Assembly: GCA_964460035.1 (NCBI GenBank)
Contig: CAYWPG010000044.1
Coordinates: 1-30,010 of the forward strand
DNA: 30,010 bases
From: CAYWPG01 sp964460035
GTDB lineage: Bacteria; Pseudomonadota; Gammaproteobacteria; Nitrococcales; AK92
Reading direction: 5' to 3'
The notes below the pieces were generated by a model. The model worked only from the letters and a program-made list of their open reading frames with translations, was not told the DNA's origin and made no database searches. Shown one piece after another: positions 1 to 6,900 of the stretch; position 1 is the stretch's first letter; each line of letters starts with the position of its first letter. The translations under genes were made by a program, and so were the position numbers.

Positions 1-555
1 GGCGCCCTGCAGGAGCGCATCACCTCCACCAAGACCGGTTCCATCACCTCGATCCAGGCGGTGTACGTACCGGCCGACGACTTGACCGACCCGTCCCCGG
101 CGACCACCTTCGCTCACTTGGACGCAACGGTGGTGCTGTCCCGCGACATCGCCGCGCTGGGTATTTACCCGGCGGTGGATCCGCTGGACTCGACCAGCCG
201 TCAGCTCGATCCGCTGATCATCGGTCAAGAGCACTATGAGGTGGCCCGCAAGGTCCAAGGTACGCTGCAGCGCTACAAGGAGCTGAAGGACATTATCGCG
301 ATTCTGGGCATGGACGAGCTGTCTGAAGAGGACAAGCTCATCGTTCAGCGCGCGCGCAAGATTCAGCGTTTCCTGTCGCAGCCGTTCTTCGTGGCCGAGG
401 TCTTCACTGGAGCGCCCGGCAAGTACGTGTCGCTCAAGGACACGATCCGCGGCTTCAAGGGCATTGTCGAAGGCGAGTACGACCACTTGCCGGAGCAGGC
501 CTTCTACATGGTCGGCACTATCGAGGAAGCCATCGAGAAGGCGAAGACCATCTAA
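1..555 (+). CDS. atpD: ATP synthase F1 subunit beta (3' part)
   Basis: This is the C-terminal 184 codons of the catalytic beta subunit of F1Fo ATP synthase; the gene begins before the window, and the frame is open from base 1. The fragment starts inside the conserved stretch reading GALQERITSTKTGSITSIQA. It contains the diagnostic DELSEED helix at fragment residues 105-111, which contacts the gamma subunit. It ends with the usual GEYDHLPEQAFYMVG tail. The protein acts on the cytoplasmic face of the inner membrane, making ATP from the proton gradient. It is followed 18 bp later by atpC, the standard end of the atp operon. The Walker A region lies upstream and is not visible. Identification is essentially certain. 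Confidence 0.98.
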   Translation, partial: GALQERITSTKTGSITSIQAVYVPADDLTDPSPATTFAHLDATVVLSRDIAALGIYPAVDPLDSTSRQLDPLIIGQEHYEVARKVQGTLQRYKELKDIIAILGMDELSEEDKLIVQRARKIQRFLSQPFFVAEVFTGAPGKYVSLKDTIRGFKGIVEGEYDHLPEQAFYMVGTIEEAIEKAKTI

Positions 556-573
556 CGCCGAGGGGCAGGCACA

Positions 574-999
574 ATGGCCAAGACTATGCACGTGGACATC
601 GTCAGCGCCGAGGAGTCGATCTTCTCCGGCGCGGTCGAGTTCCTGGTGGCCCGCGCCACGTATGGCGAGGTAGGTATCCTGCCTCGCCACACCCCGATGC
701 TTATGCAGTTGCAGCCGGGCGAAGTTCGGCTCACGGTCGAAGGTGGTGACGAGCAGTTTTTCTACGTTTCCGGCGGCATGCTGGAAGTACAGCCGAATAT
801 AGTCACTATTCTGGCTGATACTGCGGTGCGCGCGAAGGATATAGACGAAGCTGCGGCGCAGGAAGCGAAGCGGCGCGCCGAGGAGGCGTTGCGCAACCGT
901 ACCTCTCAAATGGAGTACGGTAGAGCGGCTGCGGAACTGGCGGCAGCCGTGGCGCAATTGCGCGCGCTGGAGAATCTTCGCAAGAGGAGCCGGCGTTAA
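574..999 (+). CDS. atpC: ATP synthase F1 subunit epsilon
   Basis: This encodes the 141-residue epsilon subunit, which sits in the central stalk with gamma and restrains ATP hydrolysis. The N-terminal beta-sandwich is recognisable from its start (MHVDIVSAEESIFSG), from GEVGILPRHTPML at about residues 31-43, and from the YVSGGMLEVQPN stretch. The C-terminal part is a basic, Ala/Arg/Glu-rich helical hairpin typical of the regulatory domain. The ATG at 574 has a GAGGGG ribosome site about 10 bases upstream. An in-frame ATG four codons later is less well spaced. The gene follows atpD by 18 bp and is the last gene before a strong terminator, so it closes the atp operon. Confidence 0.97.
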   Translation: MAKTMHVDIVSAEESIFSGAVEFLVARATYGEVGILPRHTPMLMQLQPGEVRLTVEGGDEQFFYVSGGMLEVQPNIVTILADTAVRAKDIDEAAAQEAKRRAEEALRNRTSQMEYGRAAAELAAAVAQLRALENLRKRSRR

Positions 1000-1052
1000 C
1001 GCGCTCACATTGGGCTACTTGAAGTTGGTAGGATATAGCGCCAACTTTCCGA

Positions 1053-1092
1053 GGGCTGCTGTCGCCGAATGCGACAGTGGCCCTCTTTATTT
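1053..1092 (+). terminator. Rho-independent terminator of the atp operon
   Basis: Bases 1053-1056 (GGGC) pair with 1080-1083 (GCCC), and 1059-1065 (CTGTCGC) pair with 1071-1077 (GCGACAG). A 2x2 internal mismatch separates the stems and the loop is CGAAT. The T-rich run TCTTTATTT follows at 1084-1092. It lies 53 bp after the atpC stop codon, as expected for the end of the operon. Confidence 0.88.
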
Positions 1093-1382
1093 GGGGGCAA
1101 GCGCAGCATACTAAGCTGCCTACGGCGCACGCGTCCGTTAATAGAGCGCTTGATTCTTGGGCCGCCTTAGGCGGGGAACGAACTCGTACGAAACGATCTT
1201 AGACAGCCTGGCCAGCTTACCGGGGTGAGAGCGACTACGCTTTATTATGCCGGCGCGGTTCGTGCGCACCCTGCTCGCGGCACAGGCAGTATCCGACCAG
1301 TTGAGGGGCTGGAGGGAGATCGAGGGCACTTTGCTCGGTGCCCGAACGAGGGATGGTATCAGGGGGAGGAAGGTCAGTCGCT
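1093..1382 (+). other. Gene-free leader upstream of glmU with two hairpins
   Basis: No convincing gene is seen between the atp terminator and glmU. Two inverted repeats stand out. One is the near-palindrome CCGCCTTAGGCGG at 1162-1174. The other is a 6-bp stem, GGGCAC (1324-1329) with GTGCCC (1338-1343), with an 8-base loop, about 40 bases before the glmU start. A promoter must lie here because the atp transcript terminates at about 1092, but I could not place -35/-10 boxes with confidence. Small open frames on both strands here have no recognisable product. Confidence 0.45.
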
Positions 1383-2747
1383 ATGGAGCTCGCAGTGATT
1401 ATCCTCGCAGCTGGCCAGGGCACGCGCATGCGCTCGCAGCTGCCGAAAGTATTGCATCCGCTGGCCGGCCGCCCGCTGCTCGCGCACGTGCTTGCCACTG
1501 CCCGTGCCCTGACTCCGGCAAGCATCCATGTGGTCTATGGCCATGGCGGCGATACCGTACGCGCCCGCCTTAGCGATTCCGACATCTCTTGGGTGGAACA
1601 GAGCGAGCAGCTGGGTACTGGGCACGCTGTCAATCAGGTTGTCCCCAGTTTGCGTGACGATGAGACCGTTCTCGTGCTCTACGGCGATGTGCCGTTGGTG
1701 CGGCCGCAGACCTTGCAGCCATTGGTGGAGGCGGCTGCCGAGGGGCGGCTTGCATTGCTGACGGCAAAGCTGGAAAACCCGTTTGGCTATGGAAGGATAA
1801 TCCGCGACGCGGCGGGCAGCGTAACCGCCATTGTCGAGGAGAAGGACGCCACGGAAGAGCAGCGCCGCGTGCAAGAGATCAACACTGGGTTGCTCGCGGC
1901 GCCGGCCGCGCGGCTGAAGGGATGGCTAGCGCGCTTAAGCAACGATAACGCGCAGGGCGAGTACCTTCTGACCGATATCGTTGCCGCGGCAGTAGCCGAT
2001 GGCGTGGAGGTCGTAGCCCGGCTCGCGCCCGATGTGAATGAAGTGTCGGGGGTCAACGATAGGGCGCAGCTCGCGGCGCTAGAGCGTGTTTACCAGCAGC
2101 GCGTGGCCGAAACGCTGATGCGGGAGGGGCTGGCTTTGGCCGATCCCCAGCGCTTCGACTTGCGCGGCAAGCTGACCATGGGACGGGACTGCTTTATCGA
2201 TGTCAATGTTGTGCTGGAAGGGAAGGTCCAGCTTGGCGATAACGTTAGCATCGGCCCCAACTGCTATCTGCGCGACGTTCAGCTCGCCGATGGCGTGGTG
2301 GTACATGCCAACAGCGTGCTCGAGGAAGCACGAGTGGGGGTGCAAGCGTCCATAGGCCCCTTCGCCCGCATCCGGCCCGGCAGTGATATCCGCGCGCGCG
2401 CGCGGGTGGGCAACTTCGTCGAGGTAAAACAGGCGGTACTTGAAGAAGGTGCCAAGGTTAACCATTTAAGCTACATAGGCGATGCTGATATTGGCAGAAA
2501 CGTAAACGTCGGCGCCGGCACGATTACTTGCAACTATGACGGCGCCAACAAGCATCGCACCGTTGTCGAGGATAATGCCTTCATCGGCTCGGGCACCAAT
2601 CTTGTCGCGCCGGTGAGGATTGGTGCGGGAGCAACGATTGGTGCGGGTTCCACGGTAACGCGCTCGGCGCCACCGGAACAGCTTACGCTCAGCCGCGCCA
2701 AGCAGATCACGGTACCCGGCTGGCAGCGGCCGAAGAAGAAGAGCTGA
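1383..2747 (+). CDS. glmU: Bifunctional GlmU: GlcNAc-1-P uridyltransferase / GlcN-1-P acetyltransferase
   Basis: This cytoplasmic enzyme acetylates glucosamine-1-phosphate and then transfers UMP to give UDP-GlcNAc, the precursor of peptidoglycan and lipopolysaccharide. The 454-residue length matches E. coli GlmU (456). The N-terminal nucleotidyltransferase domain has LAAGQGTRM (8-16), PKVLHPLAG (21-29), QLGTGHA (76-82) and GDVPLV (101-106). The C-terminal half is a left-handed beta-helix of hexapeptide repeats with NHLSYIGD; His361 is the probable counterpart of the acetyltransferase catalytic His. The E. coli LAAGKGTRM signature has Gln here in place of Lys. The ATG at 1383 was chosen because the family starts directly at this beta strand and GGAGGA lies at 1365-1370; an upstream in-frame GTG at 1338 is unlikely. 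glmS follows 61 bp downstream. Confidence 0.97.
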   Translation: MELAVIILAAGQGTRMRSQLPKVLHPLAGRPLLAHVLATARALTPASIHVVYGHGGDTVRARLSDSDISWVEQSEQLGTGHAVNQVVPSLRDDETVLVLYGDVPLVRPQTLQPLVEAAAEGRLALLTAKLENPFGYGRIIRDAAGSVTAIVEEKDATEEQRRVQEINTGLLAAPAARLKGWLARLSNDNAQGEYLLTDIVAAAVADGVEVVARLAPDVNEVSGVNDRAQLAALERVYQQRVAETLMREGLALADPQRFDLRGKLTMGRDCFIDVNVVLEGKVQLGDNVSIGPNCYLRDVQLADGVVVHANSVLEEARVGVQASIGPFARIRPGSDIRARARVGNFVEVKQAVLEEGAKVNHLSYIGDADIGRNVNVGAGTITCNYDGANKHRTVVEDNAFIGSGTNLVAPVRIGAGATIGAGSTVTRSAPPEQLTLSRAKQITVPGWQRPKKKS

Positions 2748-2808
2748 AGGGTGTTTGTCATCGCCAAACCCCGGCTTGTGTATCGGCCCTAGTGAGAGGG
2801 ATTTTGTC

Positions 2809-4641
2809 ATGTGTGGAATCGTCGGCGCAGCTGCGGAACGCGATGTAACTCCGATACTGCTCGAAGGCTTGCGGCGGCTGGAGTACCGGGGCTATGACTC
2901 TGCCGGACTGGCGGTGGTCAACGACCGCGGTAACCTGGAGCGCGTTCGCGCAGTGGGGAAAGTCAGCCGACTGGAAGAGGCGCTTGCCCTGCAGCCAACG
3001 AGCGGACGCGTAGGCATTGCGCACACGCGCTGGGCAACGCATGGCGCGCCTAGCGACAACAATGCGCATCCGCACATGTGCCGGGACGAGCTGGCCATCG
3101 TTCATAATGGGATCATCGAGAATTTCGAGCTCCTGCGCGAGGAGCAGCTGGCACATGGCTACGAGTTCCAGTCCGAAACCGATACCGAGGTAGTGGTTCA
3201 TCAGATCCACCGCCATCTCACTGCCTGCGGCGATCTGCTCGCCGCAGTGCGCGCGACCGTTGCCGAGCTGGAAGGTGCCTATGCGCTGGGAATCGTCTCC
3301 CGTACCGATCCCGGCCGTATCATCGCCGCCCGCCGCGGTAGCCCCTTGGTAATCGGCGTTGGCATTGGCGAGCATTTCATCGCCTCCGATGTGTTCGCAC
3401 TGCTTCCCGTAACGCAGCAGTTCATCTTTCTCGAGGAAGGCGATGTTGCGGATATCCGCCGCGATAGCTTGCACATCTACGATGCGCAGGGAAATCTGGT
3501 GCAGCGCCCGCTCCGCCGCTCCGAACTTGCCGCCGATGCTGCCGACCGCGGTATGTACCGCCATTACATGCTCAAGGAGATTCACGAGCAGCCCCAGGCG
3601 ATAACCGATACGCTGGAAGGTCGGATTCTCGACGAGCGGGTTCTACCGGCCGCCTTCGGACCCAAGGCGGCAGAGCTTTTCGCCGCCGTGCAGCGCGTGC
3701 AGATCGTTGCCTGCGGCACCAGTTATCACGCCGGTATGGTAGCCAAGTACTGGTTGGAGGGCGTTGCCGGGTTGCCCTGCGATGTGGAGGTGGCCAGCGA
3801 GTTTCGCTACCGCCGTCATGTTGTGGTCCCCGGCACACTGTTCGTGACCATCTCCCAATCGGGCGAAACCGCTGACACCTTGGCCGCCTTGCGCGAGTCG
3901 CGCAACCTGGGCTACATCGCCAGCCTGGCGATCTGCAACGTTCCCGAGAGCTCCCTGGTTCGCGAATCGGATCTTACTCTCATGACACGCGCCGGCCCCG
4001 AGATCGGTGTGGCCTCGACCAAGGCGTTTACCACTCAGCTGACCGCTTTGCTGCTGCTCACGGCCGCATTGGGCCGTTACCACGGGCTGGAGTCCGCTGC
4101 CGAGGCGCGCCTGGTCAATGAGCTGCGTCAGCTGCCGCGCCTGGTGGAGGAGGTGTTGCAGCTGGAAGGCGAGATCGAGAAACTGGCCGAACAGTTCGCC
4201 GACAAGAACCACACCCTGTTCCTGGGCCGTGGCAGTCAATATCCGGTGGCCAAGGAAGGTGCGCTCAAGCTTAAGGAGATCTCCTACATCCACGCCGAAG
4301 CTTATCCGGCCGGGGAGCTCAAGCACGGTCCGCTGGCACTGGTGGATACGGACATGCCGGTGGTCGCGGTGGCGCCGCGCGACGACTTGGTGGAAAAGCT
4401 CAAGTCCAATCTTCAGGAAGTGCGCGCCCGTGGCGGCATGCTCTATGTCTTCGCTGATGCAGGGGTGAACCTACGTTCCGGCGATGGTTATAGGGTGATA
4501 CGCCTGCCGGAGGTCTCGGAGCTTACCGCGCCGATCTTGTATACCGTGCCGCTACAGCTGCTCGCCTACCACGTTGCGGTACTCAAGGGCACGGACGTGG
4601 ACCAGCCGCGGAACCTGGCGAAGTCGGTGACCGTAGAATAG
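2809..4641 (+). CDS. glmS: Glutamine--fructose-6-phosphate aminotransferase (isomerizing)
   Basis: GlmS makes glucosamine-6-phosphate from fructose-6-phosphate and glutamine, the entry step to UDP-GlcNAc. The protein is 610 residues (E. coli 609). The class II glutaminase domain begins MCGIVG, and Cys2 becomes the N-terminal nucleophile after Met removal. This fixes the start at 2809 despite an in-frame TTG at 2755; GAGAGG lies about 9 bases upstream. Further motifs are YRGYDSAG, RWATHG and the first SIS domain (CGTSYHAG near 301, SQSGETADT near 349). The second SIS domain has AEAYPAGELKHGPLAL, and the C-terminal tail ends NLAKSVTVE, with the catalytic-site lysine five residues before the end. 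It is adjacent to glmU, which acts two steps later in the pathway. No sign of a glmS ribozyme was seen. Confidence 0.98.
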   Translation: MCGIVGAAAERDVTPILLEGLRRLEYRGYDSAGLAVVNDRGNLERVRAVGKVSRLEEALALQPTSGRVGIAHTRWATHGAPSDNNAHPHMCRDELAIVHNGIIENFELLREEQLAHGYEFQSETDTEVVVHQIHRHLTACGDLLAAVRATVAELEGAYALGIVSRTDPGRIIAARRGSPLVIGVGIGEHFIASDVFALLPVTQQFIFLEEGDVADIRRDSLHIYDAQGNLVQRPLRRSELAADAADRGMYRHYMLKEIHEQPQAITDTLEGRILDERVLPAAFGPKAAELFAAVQRVQIVACGTSYHAGMVAKYWLEGVAGLPCDVEVASEFRYRRHVVVPGTLFVTISQSGETADTLAALRESRNLGYIASLAICNVPESSLVRESDLTLMTRAGPEIGVASTKAFTTQLTALLLLTAALGRYHGLESAAEARLVNELRQLPRLVEEVLQLEGEIEKLAEQFADKNHTLFLGRGSQYPVAKEGALKLKEISYIHAEAYPAGELKHGPLALVDTDMPVVAVAPRDDLVEKLKSNLQEVRARGGMLYVFADAGVNLRSGDGYRVIRLPEVSELTAPILYTVPLQLLAYHVAVLKGTDVDQPRNLAKSVTVE

Positions 4642-4649
4642 GCTGTTTG

Positions 4650-4685
4650 GGCAAGCCGGGGCAGTCGCGCTGTGCCCCGCTTGCC
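4650..4685. terminator. Hairpin between convergent glmS and response-regulator genes
   Basis: GGCAAG (4650-4655) pairs with CTTGCC (4680-4685), and CGGGGCA (4657-4663) pairs with TGCCCCG (4673-4679), with one bulged C and a 9-base loop. The stem lies 8 bases after the glmS stop and 38 bases before the end of the convergent gene. Neither strand has a clear T-run, so it may stall or protect RNA 3' ends rather than be a classic intrinsic terminator. Confidence 0.5.
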
Positions 4686-4723
4686 GCCGGGCGGGTGAGT
4701 CAGAGTACTCGCACGCTGGTTGT

Positions 4724-5725
4724 TCAGGCCCGTTCGCTCACCTGCCGCAGGTCGACGAGGTGGACAAGCCCTTGCTGCTGCGCGGTGTCGATCTCAGCAT
4801 ACAGGTGAGCGATGATCTCGGCCGGCGCTAATCGAGTGTCGAGAACGGGCGGGACACAGGCTACCGCAATGGCGGCACCGACGTTGATAAAGCCGGCGCT
4901 AGTTTTATAAGCGCGCAGATTCAAGGCCTGGTGTATGCGTCGAAAAGCGCTCAAATGAACGCGCTCGGCGCGCTCCTGATACATCAGCAGCCCGAACAGC
5001 CCATGGTCGATCTTGCCTATCACATCCAGCGGCCGCACCGACTGCTGCAACCGGGTAGCGCACACCTCCACCACCTCTTTGATCACCTGCTCGCCATGCC
5101 GGCGCTTTAGCAGGTCCAGATCGTTGAGACGGATCAGCCCGCAACAGGCCACCCCGCCTCTGGCTTCGCTGTGACGCAGCATGTTGTCGAGCTGGCGCTC
5201 CAGGTACGCGCGGTTGCCAAGGCCGGTTACCGCATCGAAGCTGTTACGCTCTTCGAGCTGGCGATTGAGTTCGCGTAAGCGGGTGTTGGCCCGCAGCAGC
5301 GCATTCTGCAGCTCGGAAATGCGCCCAGCCGCACGGATGCGCGCAAGCAGCTCCTTGTTGTCCGGCGATTTGTTGATGAAATCGTCGACGCCGTGACTGA
5401 AGGCATGACTAAGAGAATCCGACCCTTCCTTAGCCGTAAGCAGGATGATATAGGTGTAGTGACCGGCCTCTTCGTCGAATTGCCGCACCGAGGATGTCAG
5501 AGCCAAGCCGTCGACTTCCGGCATGAGCCAGTCGGCGATCAGAATGTTCGCCTTGCGCTGCTGCATCATCTCCTGAACCTGCTGGGCACTGTTTGCGATT
5601 CGGATGTCGCGAAAGCCGGCACCGACCAGCACGCGGCGGATCATCTCGCATGTGAACCGCGCGTCGTCCACCACGATGATGGAGACATCGGTCGAATCGT
5701 TGGCAAAGTCCATAGCATTGTCCAT
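4724..5725 (-). CDS. Response regulator with a degenerate GGDEF domain
   Basis: This is a 333-residue two-domain protein. Residues 15-135 form a receiver domain with all expected residues: acidic pair D20/D21, phospho-acceptor D65 (IADWLMPEVDG), T97 and K119. Residues 138-162 are a probable coiled-coil linker. Residues 163-330 have the diguanylate-cyclase fold signature (FDAVTGLGNRAYLE), but the catalytic GGDEF is replaced by DHGLF (240-244), so cyclase activity is unlikely. The inhibitory-site motif RxxD is kept as R231-P-L-D234, exactly five residues before the altered motif, so c-di-GMP binding remains possible. No histidine kinase lies beside it. Start choice is uncertain: ATG at 5725 or four codons later, neither with a strong ribosome site. 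It is convergent to glmS and divergent from oxyR. Confidence 0.85.
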   Translation of the reverse strand: MDNAMDFANDSTDVSIIVVDDARFTCEMIRRVLVGAGFRDIRIANSAQQVQEMMQQRKANILIADWLMPEVDGLALTSSVRQFDEEAGHYTYIILLTAKEGSDSLSHAFSHGVDDFINKSPDNKELLARIRAAGRISELQNALLRANTRLRELNRQLEERNSFDAVTGLGNRAYLERQLDNMLRHSEARGGVACCGLIRLNDLDLLKRRHGEQVIKEVVEVCATRLQQSVRPLDVIGKIDHGLFGLLMYQERAERVHLSAFRRIHQALNLRAYKTSAGFINVGAAIAVACVPPVLDTRLAPAEIIAHLYAEIDTAQQQGLVHLVDLRQVSERA

Positions 5726-5926
5726 GAGCAGTAAGCGAGCAGGAGTATAGCGCCCCCCAGGATACGCGTCGGCGTATGATATGCGCGATCAACGCTACTG
5801 CAGGTTGTTGCGGGCGGCGCAATCCAGGGTCCGGACCGCCCACAAAAGCGAGCGTAGTACATTTTCACGGCGCATGGAACGCAGCCGCGTTGCCCAACTC
5901 TGGGCCGAAACCGCAACGAGGTGTCG
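5726..5926. promoter_or_regulatory. Divergent promoter region with a 10-bp palindrome
   Basis: This 201-bp region separates the minus-strand response regulator from plus-strand oxyR, so it should hold promoters for both. A perfect palindrome, GGTCCGGACC, lies at 5828-5837. A GAGG ribosome site at 5918-5921 precedes the oxyR ATG by five bases. I could not assign -35/-10 boxes or a classical OxyR site by eye. Confidence 0.4.
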
Positions 5927-6874
5927 ATGAATCTGCGAGATCTACGTTATTTGGTTGCCGTGGCCGAGCATCGCCACTTCGGACGCGCGGCAGAGGCATG
6001 CTACGTGAGCCAGCCAACCCTGAGTACCCAAATCAAGAAGCTGGAGAGCTTTTTGGGGGTACAGCTGATAGAGCGTACGCACAAGCAAATCATGCTCACG
6101 CCTGCAGGGCGTTCCGTGGTCGAGCGCGCCCGCAAGATTCTGACCGATGTCGACGACATGGTGGAGCTGTGCAGGGCAGCTCACGATCCGCTTGCCGGGG
6201 AAATCCGCTTGGGTCTGATTCCAACGTTCGGGCCTTATCTGCTGCCCCATCTGGTGCCGGATCTGCGCAAGCGCCTGCACCGGTTGCGTCCGCTACTCTA
6301 CGAAGATCAGACCGCCAGGCTGCTGGAGCGCTTGCGTCAAGGCGAGCTGGATGCGGGATTGATGGCCATGCCGGTGGAGGGCCAGGATCTTCATTGCCAG
6401 GAACTCTTCGATGAACCGTTCGTCCTTGCAGTGCCCGCCGGTCACGAATTGGCGGAAAAGGTGATGGTGGACTTGGAGGATCTCAAACGCGAACGGGTAC
6501 TGTTGCTGGACGAAGGACACTGTCTGCGCGACCAGGCGCTGGACATTTGTAAGCTGGTCGGTGCCGCCCGCGAAGAGGAGTTTCGCGCGACCAGCCTGGA
6601 AACCTTGCGGCAGATGGTGGCGGCGGGGGCCGGGATCACTCTGCTGCCGGTGCTGGCAGCGATGGCGAACGCGAGCCTTCCGAACCGCAACTCCATCGTG
6701 CTGCGTCCGTTCGTACCGCCGGTGCCGCAGCGCAAGATGGCGATCTACTGGCGCAAGGGATCGGCTCGGGAAGAGGCCATCGCGGCCGTTGCCGAGGTCG
6801 TGCGGAGCTTGCCGATAGTCGCGCGCCTGTCGGATCCTGCCGGCCTGCTGGTCGAATCCGGCGCAGCATCGTAA
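5927..6874 (+). CDS. oxyR: LysR-family peroxide sensor OxyR
   Basis: OxyR is a DNA-binding regulator activated by a disulfide formed in response to hydrogen peroxide; in relatives it controls catalase and peroxiredoxin genes. The 315-residue protein opens with the LysR winged helix (NLRDLRYLVAVAEHRHFGRA, then VSQPTLSTQIKKLE). The ligand-binding half has LGLIPTFGPYLLPHL. The redox centre is GHCLRDQALDIC, with the two cysteines at residues 199 and 208, the same numbering as E. coli OxyR. It continues ATSLETLRQMVAAGAGITLLP. The start was set at the ATG at 5927 to match the family N-terminus; a GTG two codons earlier is possible. uvrD begins 26 bp after the stop on the same strand, suggesting co-transcription. 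Confidence 0.96.
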   Translation: MNLRDLRYLVAVAEHRHFGRAAEACYVSQPTLSTQIKKLESFLGVQLIERTHKQIMLTPAGRSVVERARKILTDVDDMVELCRAAHDPLAGEIRLGLIPTFGPYLLPHLVPDLRKRLHRLRPLLYEDQTARLLERLRQGELDAGLMAMPVEGQDLHCQELFDEPFVLAVPAGHELAEKVMVDLEDLKRERVLLLDEGHCLRDQALDICKLVGAAREEEFRATSLETLRQMVAAGAGITLLPVLAAMANASLPNRNSIVLRPFVPPVPQRKMAIYWRKGSAREEAIAAVAEVVRSLPIVARLSDPAGLLVESGAAS

Positions 6875-6900
6875 GGAGCAGGCTGTTAGAATCCAACCCC

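Noticed and set aside
2748..2808. glmS ribozyme/riboswitch upstream of glmS
   Set aside because: The gap is only 61 bases, too short for the ribozyme, which is also typical of Gram-positive bacteria.
6875..6900. Possible LexA box before uvrD
   Set aside because: No CTG-N10-CAG dyad is present; only a single CTGTT half-site is seen.
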